A DNA stretch of 64,000 nt from Streptomyces malachitofuscus. Lineage in GTDB: Bacteria > Actinomycetota > Actinomycetes > Streptomycetales > Streptomycetaceae. Where the stretch lies: contig NZ_BMUF01000020.1 in NCBI RefSeq assembly GCF_014650055.1, forward strand, positions 1 to 64,000, written 5' to 3'. Positions 53,530 through 61,686 of the stretch are shown piece after piece. The position numbers were made by a program, and so were the translations under genes. Numbering within the stretch: position 1 is the stretch's first letter; each line of letters opens with the position of its first letter. The notes beneath the pieces were generated by a model. It saw nothing but the letters and a program-made list of their open reading frames with translations, was not told the DNA's origin and ran no database searches.

Positions 53530-53579
53530 GCGGCGGCTCCTGAGGGGTTTTTGATGGGTTCCTGCTGGTTGTTCGAAGG

Positions 53580-53592
53580 GTTTGTACTGACA
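53580..53592. promoter_or_regulatory. Shared 13-bp element in the LacI/dioxygenase promoter region
   Basis: GTTTGTACTGACA lies between the LacI and dioxygenase genes. The minus strand at 62903-62891, in the divergent iolC/transporter promoter region, reads GTTTGTACTTACA, a 12 of 13 match. It includes the small palindrome TTGT-ACTG-ACAA (53582-53593). It is a candidate operator for the adjacent LacI protein. Confidence 0.45.
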
Positions 53593-53638
53593 AGAATGGC
53601 ACCAGCCGCGTCGCTCCGTGACCCGAAGGGACGACCTC

Positions 53639-54814
53639 ATGTCCGCATCCGCCTCCGTGCAGAATCCCGCGCCGGCCGACTGGCTGTCCGAGCGGGACTG
53701 CGACCTGGAGACCTTCCGCGCACTGGTGGAGCAGCAGACCGACCTCGCCGCCCACCCGCACGCCACCGCCGTCGAGCGGAACGTGCTGCTGTACGACGCC
53801 GACCGGCTCGCCCTCGCCGACCGCCGCGCCGTCCAGGCGGAACTCGTCCGCGCGCTCTCCGCGGGCCCCGGCATCGTGGTGGTCCGCGGCGCCTTCCCCG
53901 ACCCGGCGGTCGTGGACCGGACCACCGCCGTGTTCGACGCCCTGATCGCCGAGCAGCGCGCCTCGGGGGCCGGCGCCGGCGACCACTTCGCCCGGCCGGG
54001 CGCCAACGACCGGGTGTGGAACGCCCTGGAGAAGACGGCCCTGTACGACCCGCAGGCGTTCGCCGACTACTACGCAAACGATGTGATCGCCCTGCTCTCC
54101 TCGGCCTGGCTCGGTCCCGGCTACCAGGTCACCTCGCAGGTCAACGTGGTGAACCCGGGCGGCGCCGCGCAGACCGTGCACCGCGACTACCACCTCGGGT
54201 TCCTGTCCAACGAGACGGCCGCGGCCTACCCGGCGCAGGTGCACCGCCTCTCCCCCGCGCTCACCCTCCAGGGCGCGGTGGCGCACTGCGACATGCCCGT
54301 CGAGTCGGGGCCCACCCTGTATCTGCCGCACTCACAGAAGTACGAGCCCGGCTATCTCGCCTGGCGGCTCCCGGAGTTCCGGGCGTACTTCGAGGAGCAC
54401 CACGTCCAGCTGGCGCTCGCCAAGGGCGACGCGGTGTTCTTCAATCCGGCGCTGTTCCACGCCGCCGGCGCCAACCGTTCGGCGGACATCCGGCGCATGG
54501 CCAACCTGCTGCAGGTGTCCTCCGCGTTCGGGCGGGCCATGGAGACCGTGGACCGCGAGGCGGTGACGGGCGCCGTCTATCCGGTGCTCCTGGGCCGCAA
54601 GGCCGAAGGCGCCGGGGAACAGTGGCTGGAGAACGTGATCGCGGCGAGCGCCGAGGGCTACCCGTTCCCCACGAACCTCGACAACGACCCGCCGGTCGAC
54701 GGTCTGGCCCCGCCGTCGCAGGCGGACGTCGTGCGGCGGGCGCTGCGCGAGGGCTGGACCGCGCGGACCCTGCGGAACGAACTGCGGGCCGGCGCCAAGC
54801 GGCGCGAGAGCTGA
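53639..54814 (+). CDS. Phytanoyl-CoA dioxygenase (PhyH)-family protein
   Basis: The 391-aa product has the 2-oxoglutarate/Fe(II) oxygenase core: HRDYHLGF supplies the HxD metal ligands, FHAAGANRSADIRR the distal His and the 2-oxoglutarate-binding Arg, and GAVAHCDMPVESGPTLYLPHSQ the beta barrel between. PhyH enzymes hydroxylate small molecules. It is the first gene of a four-gene operon with an SDR and two Gfo/Idh dehydrogenases and is divergent from a LacI regulator, so its substrate is probably a sugar, cyclitol or their derivative, not a fatty acyl-CoA. Confidence 0.88.
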   Translation: MSASASVQNPAPADWLSERDCDLETFRALVEQQTDLAAHPHATAVERNVLLYDADRLALADRRAVQAELVRALSAGPGIVVVRGAFPDPAVVDRTTAVFDALIAEQRASGAGAGDHFARPGANDRVWNALEKTALYDPQAFADYYANDVIALLSSAWLGPGYQVTSQVNVVNPGGAAQTVHRDYHLGFLSNETAAAYPAQVHRLSPALTLQGAVAHCDMPVESGPTLYLPHSQKYEPGYLAWRLPEFRAYFEEHHVQLALAKGDAVFFNPALFHAAGANRSADIRRMANLLQVSSAFGRAMETVDREAVTGAVYPVLLGRKAEGAGEQWLENVIAASAEGYPFPTNLDNDPPVDGLAPPSQADVVRRALREGWTARTLRNELRAGAKRRES

Positions 54815-54832
54815 AAGGGACCCGGACACATC

Positions 54833-55609
54833 ATGGGACTTCTCGACGACAGGATCGTCCTCGTCAACGGCGGCAGCCAGGGCGTCGGTGCCGCCGTCGC
54901 GCGTGCAGCGGTCCGCGAGGGCGCGGTCGTGGCCGTCAGCGGGCGGCGCCCGGAACCCGGCGAGGCGCTGGTCGCCGAGCTGGCGGCCGGGGGCGGAAAG
55001 GCGATGTTCGTACGGGCCGACCTGGCCGACGCCGAGCAGGCCAGGGCCTCGGTGACCCGGGTGGTGGAGGCGTACGGGCGGGTCGACTGCCTGGTCAACT
55101 CGGCGGGTCTGACGACGCGCGGAACGCTCCTCGACACCACGCCCGAGCTGTTCGACCAGCACGTCGCGATCAACCTCAAGGCGCCGTTCTTCGCCATGCA
55201 GGCCGCCGTCGCGGACATGGTGCGGCGCGAGGAGCCCGGCACGATCGTCAACATCATCACCTCGTCGGCGCACGGCGGGCAGCCGTTCCTCGCGCCGTAC
55301 GTCGCCGCGAAGGCCGGGCTGATCGGTCTGACCCGCAACGCGGCGCACGCCCACCGCTGGGACCGGATCCGGATCAACGGACTGAACATCGGCTGGACCG
55401 CCACCGAGGGCGAGGACGCCACCCAGCGCACCTTCCACGGCGCCGGGGACGACTGGCGCGAACGGGCCGCCGCGCGGCTGCCGATGGGCAGGCTCGGCCT
55501 GCCGGACGAGATCGCCGACTTCGTGGTTCTGCTGCTCTCCGACCGTTCCGGTGTGGTCACCGGATCCGTGATCGACTGGGACCAGAACGTCCTCGGCGGC
55601 CTCGACTGA
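54833..55609 (+). CDS. Short-chain dehydrogenase/reductase
   Basis: The 258-aa classical SDR has NGGSQGVGAAVARAAV (TGxxxGxG variant starting NGG), the NSAG motif, catalytic Ser in NIITSSAHGG and YVAAK (Tyr-xxx-Lys). The C-terminal DQNVLGGLD is a typical ending. It would oxidise or reduce a hydroxyl of the operon's substrate. It lies 18 bp after the PhyH gene. Confidence 0.93.
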   Translation: MGLLDDRIVLVNGGSQGVGAAVARAAVREGAVVAVSGRRPEPGEALVAELAAGGGKAMFVRADLADAEQARASVTRVVEAYGRVDCLVNSAGLTTRGTLLDTTPELFDQHVAINLKAPFFAMQAAVADMVRREEPGTIVNIITSSAHGGQPFLAPYVAAKAGLIGLTRNAAHAHRWDRIRINGLNIGWTATEGEDATQRTFHGAGDDWRERAAARLPMGRLGLPDEIADFVVLLLSDRSGVVTGSVIDWDQNVLGGLD

Positions 55610-55662
55610 TCCCCCCACCTCCTGCTCGTACGCACCACCCGCACCCAAGGAGCACCGCCCTC

Positions 55663-56667
55663 ATGCGTATCGGAATCCTCGGCCTCGGCCGCATCGGCGC
55701 CTTCCACGCCGAGACCCTGTCCGGGCTCGACGCCGTCGGGTCCCTCGTCGTCTCCGACCCGTTCACGCACGCCGCGAAGGCCGCCGCCGAGCGGTTCGGC
55801 GCGGAGGTCGCGGACTCCCCCGAGGCGGTGCTCGCGGCCGGGGTGGACGGCGTGGTCGTCGCCGCCGCGACCGACGCCCACCCGGCGCTGATCCTGGCGT
55901 GCGCGGAGGCGGGCGTGCCCGTCTTCTGCGAGAAGCCCGTTGCCCGCACGATGGCCGAGGGCGTCCAGGTGCTGAAGGCGGTCGAAGGACTGGACGTGCC
56001 GATCCAGATCGGCTTCAACCGCCGGTTCGACGCCGGCTTCGTCGCCGCGCGGGCCGCCGTACGCGGCGGTGAGCTGGGCGACCTGCACACCGTGCGCTCG
56101 ACCACGCTCGACCCGGCGCCGCCGCCGGCCGCGTACATCGCCGCGTCCGGGGGCATCTTCCGTGACTGCTCCGTCCACGACTTCGACATCATCCGCTGGG
56201 TGACCGGCCGCGAGGTGACCGAGGTGTACGCGGTCGGCGGCAACCGGGGCGCCGACTTCATCAGGGAGGCGGGCGACGCCGACACCACGGGCGCGATCCT
56301 GACCCTGGACGACGGCACCCTCGCGGTGGTCTCCAACAGCCGTCACAACGCCCGGGGGTACGACGTCCGCATGGAGCTGCACGGCTTCCGGGACTCCATC
56401 GCGGTCGGTCTGGAGGACAAGCTGCCACTGCGGTCGGTGGAGCCGGGCGTGGCCTTCCCCGCGGGCACCCCGCACGACTTCTTCATGGACCGCTTCACCG
56501 CCGCCTACCGGGCCGAACTGACGGCTTTCACCGAGGTCGTGTCCGGTTCCCGGCCCTCGCCGTGCACGGTCGCGGACGCCCTGGAGGCGGGCTGGATCGC
56601 CGAGGCGTGCACACTGTCGCTGCACGAGCACCGGCCCGTCACCGTCGAGGAGGTACGGCACGCATGA
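55663..56667 (+). CDS. Gfo/Idh-family dehydrogenase, inositol 2-dehydrogenase-like
   Basis: The 334-aa product begins MRIGILGLGRIGAFHAETLSGL and has VFCEKPVARTMAEG, IQIGFNRRFDAGFVAARAAV and GGIFRDCSVHDFDIIRWVTG with the expected Lys (EKP), Asp and His catalytic residues (DCSVHDFD). FNRRFD and the DxxxHD motif are characteristic of IolG-type myo-inositol 2-dehydrogenases. It may oxidise inositol or a related cyclitol. It overlaps the next dehydrogenase gene by ATGA. AAGGAG precedes the ATG. Confidence 0.9.
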   Translation: MRIGILGLGRIGAFHAETLSGLDAVGSLVVSDPFTHAAKAAAERFGAEVADSPEAVLAAGVDGVVVAAATDAHPALILACAEAGVPVFCEKPVARTMAEGVQVLKAVEGLDVPIQIGFNRRFDAGFVAARAAVRGGELGDLHTVRSTTLDPAPPPAAYIAASGGIFRDCSVHDFDIIRWVTGREVTEVYAVGGNRGADFIREAGDADTTGAILTLDDGTLAVVSNSRHNARGYDVRMELHGFRDSIAVGLEDKLPLRSVEPGVAFPAGTPHDFFMDRFTAAYRAELTAFTEVVSGSRPSPCTVADALEAGWIAEACTLSLHEHRPVTVEEVRHA

Positions 56668-57683
56668 GCGAGCCCGGCCCGAAACCCCTGCGCATCGGAA
56701 TCCTGGGAGCCGCGCGGATCACCGAGCGCTCCCTGATCGGCCCGGCCCGGGCGGGCGGCCACCGCCTGGTCGCGGTGGCCGCCCGCGACCGCTCACGCGC
56801 CGACGCCTTCGCCGCGGCGCACGGCGTGGAGCGCGTCGTCGGCTCCTATCGCGAGCTGCTGGCCGATCCCGAGGTCGACGTCGTCTACAACCCGCTCGTC
56901 AACGGTCTGCACGGCCCGTGGAACCTGGCGGCGCTGGAGGCCGGCAAGCACGTCCTGACGGAGAAGCCGTCGGCGAGCAACGCCGAGGAGGCCGAGGAGG
57001 TGCGGGAGGCGGCGGTGAAGTCCGGCACCGTCTTCATGGAGGCGTTCCACTACCTCTTCCATCCGGTCACCCGTCGGCTGCACGAGCTGCTGGCCTCCGG
57101 TGAACTCGGCGGGCTGCGCCACGTGGAGGCCACGGTGGCGATCCCCGCCCCGGAGGCCACCGACCCGCGCTGGTCGCTGCCCCTGGCCGGCGGCGCCCTG
57201 ATGGACCTCGGCTGCTACGGCCTGCACGCGCTGCGCATGCTCGCCCCCTGGGCGGGCGGCGCACCGCGCCTGCTCTCCGCGCGGGCGGGTGAGCGGGCGG
57301 GCGCGCCGGGTGTGGACGAGTGGCTCGACGCCGAGCTGGAGTTCCCGGGCGGTGCGACGGGCTCCGCCCGCTGTCACATGGCGTACGAGGGGCTGGAGAT
57401 GAGCATCCGGGTGGTCGGCGACCGGGGCGAGGCGTCGGCCCCGAACTTCGTGCTGCCGCAGCAGGACGACCGGGTGGTGATCCGCACTGCGGAGGGCGAG
57501 CGCACGGAACGCCTGGGCACCCGGTCGTCGTACACGTACCAGCTGGAGGCCTTCGCCGCGCGGGTGCGTGAGGGTGCCCCGCTCGCGCTGGGCCCGGACG
57601 ACGCGGTGACCACGATGCGGCTGATCGACGCGTGCTACGGGGCGGCGGGGCTCGCGCCGCGGCCGCGGAGCACGATCGGCTGA
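56664..57683 (+). CDS. Gfo/Idh-family dehydrogenase
   Basis: The 339-aa product has LRIGILGAARITERSLIGPARAG, the EKP motif in HVLTEKPSASNAEEA, FMEAFHYLFHPVTRRLHEL and GGALMDLGCYGLHALRML, features of the glucose-fructose-oxidoreductase/trans-dihydrodiol-dehydrogenase branch. It differs clearly from the preceding IolG-like enzyme, so the two probably act on successive intermediates. It is the last gene of the LacI-linked operon, and a bidirectional terminator begins at its stop codon. Confidence 0.9.
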   Translation: MSEPGPKPLRIGILGAARITERSLIGPARAGGHRLVAVAARDRSRADAFAAAHGVERVVGSYRELLADPEVDVVYNPLVNGLHGPWNLAALEAGKHVLTEKPSASNAEEAEEVREAAVKSGTVFMEAFHYLFHPVTRRLHELLASGELGGLRHVEATVAIPAPEATDPRWSLPLAGGALMDLGCYGLHALRMLAPWAGGAPRLLSARAGERAGAPGVDEWLDAELEFPGGATGSARCHMAYEGLEMSIRVVGDRGEASAPNFVLPQQDDRVVIRTAEGERTERLGTRSSYTYQLEAFAARVREGAPLALGPDDAVTTMRLIDACYGAAGLAPRPRSTIG

Positions 57684-57745
57684 CGCCGCACGGTCCGTAT
57701 GGGTACGGCCGCCTCCGCGGGGGCGGCCGTACCCGTGCGGCGTCA
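57681..57745. terminator. Bidirectional terminator spanning two stop codons
   Basis: A nested hairpin: inner stem GGGTACGGCCGCC (57701-57713 with 57722-57734, 8-nt loop) and outer stem TGACGCCGCAC (57681-57691 with 57735-57745). The outer arms contain the TGA stops of both convergent genes. Confidence 0.85.
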
Positions 57746-58762
57746 GTGGTACAGCGGAGGTTTCCGCACCAGGTCGACCGTCACCCGGCCGCCGTCCTCC
57801 AGCGCCCGCACCCCGGCCTCGCAGACGGCCGCGGCGGCGTAGCCGTCCCAGACGCTCGGGCCGGTGACCAGGCCCGCGCGGGTGGCGTCGACCCACGCCT
57901 GGATCTCGTCGTCGTAGGCCTGGGCGAAGCGTTCGGTCCAGTCCTGGGTGATGGTGCCGCCCCAGCGGCCGTCGGTGTGGGTGACCAGCGCGTGGCCGTC
58001 GCCGATGCGGGCGGTGCCGCGTTCGCAGACCGCCTCGGCCTGCACCTGGTAGCCGAATCCGCAGTTGACGAAGATCTCCACGTCGGAGAGGGCGCCGCCG
58101 TCGGTCTCGAGGACGACGAACTGGGGGTCGCGCAGTCCCTCGGGGGCTCCGGCGGACGGAGTGGGACGCAGCACCGTCACGGCGGTGATCTCGTGGCCGA
58201 GCAGCCAGCGGGTGGCGTCCACCTCGTGGGCCACGGAGTCGGTGATGAGCATGGCGCTGGTGAAGAAGGACGGGCCGGCCACGTTGCGGTGCCGGTTGTG
58301 CAGCATGAGCGGGCGGCCCAGCCGGCCGCTCTCCAGCAGGGCCTTGAGCCGCACGTACTCGGTGTCGTAGCGGCGCATGAAGCCGACCTGGACCCTCCGG
58401 TGGCCGAGCGCCTGTTCGGCCTCTATGACGCGCAGGGCGGACGCCGCGTCGGGGGTGAGCGGCTTCTCGCACAGGACGGGCAGATCGTGCTCGAACGCGG
58501 TGAGCAGGGCGGCCTCGTGGGCCGGCCCCGGGGAGGCGACGATCACGGCGTCGACGTCGGCCGCCGCCATCGCGGCGGCCGGGTCGGTGTGGGCGGTGCA
58601 GCCGTCGACGCCCGCGGCGACGGCCTCGGCCCGTTCGGCGTCGATGTCCACGACGGCGGTGACCCGCGCCCCGCTGGTGACCCGGTCGATCCGGCGTACA
58701 TGGTCCGCGCCCATGCGGCCGGTGCCGACGACGGCGATGCGCAGTGGCTCGCGCCGGTTCAT
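57743..58762 (-). CDS. Gfo/Idh-family dehydrogenase, inositol 2-dehydrogenase-like
   Basis: The 339-aa product has LRIAVVGTGRMGADHVRRIDRV, VLCEKPLTPDAAS, VQVGFMRRYDTEYVRLKALL and SVAHEVDATRWLLG. FMRRYD and the H-E-V-D catalytic region place it with IolG-like inositol dehydrogenases. It is the last gene of an operon with an ABC importer and a TIM-barrel isomerase, so it probably oxidises the imported cyclitol. GGAGGCGAGAGG precedes the ATG. Confidence 0.9.
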   Translation of the reverse strand: MNRREPLRIAVVGTGRMGADHVRRIDRVTSGARVTAVVDIDAERAEAVAAGVDGCTAHTDPAAAMAAADVDAVIVASPGPAHEAALLTAFEHDLPVLCEKPLTPDAASALRVIEAEQALGHRRVQVGFMRRYDTEYVRLKALLESGRLGRPLMLHNRHRNVAGPSFFTSAMLITDSVAHEVDATRWLLGHEITAVTVLRPTPSAGAPEGLRDPQFVVLETDGGALSDVEIFVNCGFGYQVQAEAVCERGTARIGDGHALVTHTDGRWGGTITQDWTERFAQAYDDEIQAWVDATRAGLVTGPSVWDGYAAAAVCEAGVRALEDGGRVTVDLVRKPPLYH

Positions 58763-58785
58763 CCTCTCGCCTCCCTCCCGGGTCG

Positions 58786-59688
58786 TCAGGCTCCGCAGGA
58801 ACGCAGGAACTTGCGGGTGCGCACGGCGATCGGCAGCGGCTTGTCCGGCTCGCACGGGTACATGTCCTGCTCGACGATGGCGAACAGGTCCACGCCCAGT
58901 TTCTGGGCGGCCGTGAGGACCGGGCCCAGCTCGGGGACGCCGGCGGGCGGTTCGCACATCACCCCGCGCTGGACGGCGGGCCCGAACGGGATCTCGTTCT
59001 TGACGACGTCGGCGAGGATCTCCGGGTCGACCTGCTTGAGGTGGAGGTAGCCGATGCGCTCGCCGTAGGTCTCGATCAGCTTGACGCTGTCGCCGCCGCA
59101 GTAGGCGTAGTGGCCGGTGTCCAGGCAGAGGTTGACCAGGGAGGAGTCGGTCGAGTCGAGGAAGCGCTCGACGTGCTGCTCGGTGTCGATGTGGGTGTCG
59201 GCGTGCGGGTGGACGACGATGTCGAGCCCGTACGTCTCCTTCACCTCGCGGCCCAGGCGTTCCATGCCCTTGCTGAGGTGGCCCCACTGCTCGGTGGTGA
59301 GCTCCGGGGGCTCGAGGATCTCGGCGGTCTTGTCGTCGCGCCAGAAGGACGGGATGACGACGAGGTGCTCGGCGTTCATGTCGCGAGTGAGTGCGGCGAC
59401 GCGGCTGACCTGTTCCCAGGTGGCGTCCCATTCGGACGGGCCGCGGTGCAGTCCGCAGAAGATGGTGCCGGCGGAGACCTTCAGGCCCCGCCGCTCCACC
59501 TCGTCGGTGAGGCGGGCCGGGTCGGTGGGGAGGTATCCGTAGGGGCCGAGTTCGATCCAGGAGTAGCCGGCCTCGGCGACCTCGTCGAGGAAGCGCTGCC
59601 AGGGCACCTGCTGGGGGTCGTCGGGGAACCAGACGCCCCAGGAGTCGGGGGCGGAACCGACCCGGATGCGGTCGAGCGCGACTGCCAT
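58786..59688 (-). CDS. TIM-barrel sugar phosphate isomerase/inosose dehydratase-like
   Basis: The 300-aa product has the AP-endonuclease-2/IolE-type barrel: VGSAPDSWGVWFPDDPQQVPW, YSWIELGPYGYLPTDP, VVHPHADTHIDT, LCLDTGHYAYCGGD and YLHLKQVD. Metal ligands are expected in the HPHAD, DTGH and HLK segments. It is either an inosose dehydratase (IolE) or an inosose isomerase (IolI/IolH-like); sequence alone does not decide. It lies between the ATPase and dehydrogenase genes of the transporter operon. Confidence 0.88.
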   Translation of the reverse strand: MAVALDRIRVGSAPDSWGVWFPDDPQQVPWQRFLDEVAEAGYSWIELGPYGYLPTDPARLTDEVERRGLKVSAGTIFCGLHRGPSEWDATWEQVSRVAALTRDMNAEHLVVIPSFWRDDKTAEILEPPELTTEQWGHLSKGMERLGREVKETYGLDIVVHPHADTHIDTEQHVERFLDSTDSSLVNLCLDTGHYAYCGGDSVKLIETYGERIGYLHLKQVDPEILADVVKNEIPFGPAVQRGVMCEPPAGVPELGPVLTAAQKLGVDLFAIVEQDMYPCEPDKPLPIAVRTRKFLRSCGA

Positions 59689-59689
59689 G

Positions 59690-60601
59690 TCAGGACTTTC
59701 CTTCCGGAGTTGCGGCTGCGGGGGCCTGGAGGTCGCCCTCCTCGGGGAGCCCTTCGGTGTCCACGCCTCGCACCTGTGCCAGCTCGTGCTTGAGGGCGGC
59801 GAGTTCGGCTCCGCCGGCCATGTGGTTGGTCAGTTCCTCGAGGTTGACCTCGCTGCGGTCGGCGGACAGTTCCATGGTGCCCAGGCGCAGCACGCTGAAG
59901 TGGTCACCGACCATGTAGGCGTGGTGCGGGTTGTGGGTGATGAAGATGACGCCGAGGCCGCGGTCGCGGGCCATGGCGATGTACTTCAGGACCACGCCGG
60001 ACTGCTTGACGCCGAGGGCGGCGGTCGGCTCGTCGAGGATGAGGACGCGGGCGCCGAAGTACACGGCGCGGGCGATGGCGACGCACTGGCGCTGGCCCCC
60101 GGAGAGCGTGCCGATGGGCTGCTCCAGGTCGTCCAGGACGATGCCCATGTTGCGCAGTTCCTCGTCCGCCGTCCTCTTCATCCGGTCGATGTCGAGGCGG
60201 CGCAGCGGCCAGGGCCCCTTGGTCATCTCGGAGCCGAGGAAGAAGTTGCGCCACACCGGCATCAGGGGGACGACGGCGAGGTCCTGGTAGACGGTGGCGA
60301 TGCCCTTGTCGAGGGCCTCGCGGGGGGTGGAGAAGCGCACCGGTTCGCCGTCGACGAGGAACTCGCCCTCGGTGTGCCGGTGCAGCCCGGAGATGATCTT
60401 GATGAGGGTGGACTTGCCGGCTCCGTTGTCCCCGAGGACGCAGGTCACCTTGCCGGGGTGGACGGTGAGGTCGACACCGTGGAGGGCCCGGATGTTGCCG
60501 TAGGACTTGCCGGCCGCGCGGAGTTCGACCAGGGGGCGGTCACCGTCCGGCGCGGTGTCCTGGGTGACGGCGCCGTGGGTGCCGGTGGTGTTGTCGGTCA
60601 T
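59690..60601 (-). CDS. Sugar ABC transporter ATP-binding protein (CUT2 type)
   Basis: The 303-aa product has Walker A GDNGAGKST, signature LSGGQRQCVAIARA, Walker B VLILDEPTAALG and switch His in FITHNPHHAYM. It has a single ATPase domain, whereas RbsA-type CUT2 proteins have two, so it would work as a homodimer. A Pro/Glu-rich tail of about 50 residues follows. The ATG at 60601 has GGAGGTGAC before it and lies 5 bp after the permease stop. Confidence 0.93.
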   Translation of the reverse strand: MTDNTTGTHGAVTQDTAPDGDRPLVELRAAGKSYGNIRALHGVDLTVHPGKVTCVLGDNGAGKSTLIKIISGLHRHTEGEFLVDGEPVRFSTPREALDKGIATVYQDLAVVPLMPVWRNFFLGSEMTKGPWPLRRLDIDRMKRTADEELRNMGIVLDDLEQPIGTLSGGQRQCVAIARAVYFGARVLILDEPTAALGVKQSGVVLKYIAMARDRGLGVIFITHNPHHAYMVGDHFSVLRLGTMELSADRSEVNLEELTNHMAGGAELAALKHELAQVRGVDTEGLPEEGDLQAPAAATPEGKS

Positions 60602-60606
60602 TGCGG

Positions 60607-61686
60607 TCACCTCCGGGTCGCCGTGCGCTGGACCCACAGATTGATGAGGACGGCGCCGAGGAGCATCACGCCGAGGAAGGCCTTGAACCAGTCCGGGTTC
60701 CAGCCGGCGTAGACGATGCCCTGCTGCACCATGCCGAACATGAACGCGCCGAAGACCGGGCCGATCGCGGAGCCGTAGCCGCCGGTCAGCAGACAGCCGC
60801 CGATGACCGCGGCGGCGATGTAGATGAGCTCCTGGCCCACACCCTCGCCGGACTGCACGGTGTTGAAGGAGAACAGGTTGTGCATGCCCACGAACCAGGC
60901 GCCGAAGCCGACCAGCATGAACAGCGAGATCTTGGTGAAGGTGACGGGGACACCGACCGCGCGGGCGCTTTCCTTGTTGCCGCCCACCGCGAAGATCCAG
61001 TTGCCGTACTTGGTGCGCAGCAGCACCCAGGTGGCCAGGGCGGCGAAGACCAGCCACCACACGACGGTGATCTTCACCTGGACGCCGCCGACGTCGAAGC
61101 TGGAGGCGAAGAGCGCCTTGGCCTGGTCGAAGCCGTCCATGTCGCTGATGTCGTCGGTGGCGACGTTGCCGGTGACCAGCTTCGTCACCGCGAGATTGAC
61201 GCCCTGGAGGATCAGGAAGGTGCCTAGGGTGACCAGGAAGCTGGGCAGCCCCGTCTTGACCAGCATCCAGCCGTTGAACATGCCGACGGCGAGGGACACC
61301 ACGAGGGCGACGATCACGCCCACCCAGACGTTCATCGTGAGCTGGTAGCTGAGCATGCTCGCGGTGAGCGCCGAGGTGACGACGGCGACACCGGCGGAGA
61401 GGTCGAACTCGCCGCCGATCATCAGCAGGGCCACGGGCAGCGCCATGATCCCGATGGTCGACGACTGGTACAGGATGTTCGCCATCGAGCTGCCGTCCCG
61501 CACCGGCGGGGCGGCGAACAGGAAGAACACCAGGACGGCGACGGCACCGAGGAACACGCCGACCTCGGGCCGGGCGAGCAGGCGCAGCGCCAGCGGGCGC
61601 CGCGCGGTCCGGCCGTCGGTCTCCTTGGGGCCGGGGGCCGGCGGCGGGGTCACCGCCGCCGGCTCAGCCTGTTGCGCCATACTCAT
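60607..61686 (-). CDS. Sugar ABC transporter permease (RbsC/CUT2 type)
   Basis: The 359-aa inner-membrane protein has eight or more spans and the CUT2 signatures LMIGGEFDLSAGVAVVTSALTASML, LPSFLVTLGTFLILQGVNL, IFAVGGNKESARAVGVPV and GGCLLTGGYGSAIGPVFGAFMFGMVQQGIVYAG. It forms the channel of the importer with the adjacent ATPase and binding protein. The ATG at 61686 overlaps the upstream stop; a GTG one codon earlier is also possible. Confidence 0.93.
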   Translation of the reverse strand: MSMAQQAEPAAVTPPPAPGPKETDGRTARRPLALRLLARPEVGVFLGAVAVLVFFLFAAPPVRDGSSMANILYQSSTIGIMALPVALLMIGGEFDLSAGVAVVTSALTASMLSYQLTMNVWVGVIVALVVSLAVGMFNGWMLVKTGLPSFLVTLGTFLILQGVNLAVTKLVTGNVATDDISDMDGFDQAKALFASSFDVGGVQVKITVVWWLVFAALATWVLLRTKYGNWIFAVGGNKESARAVGVPVTFTKISLFMLVGFGAWFVGMHNLFSFNTVQSGEGVGQELIYIAAAVIGGCLLTGGYGSAIGPVFGAFMFGMVQQGIVYAGWNPDWFKAFLGVMLLGAVLINLWVQRTATRR

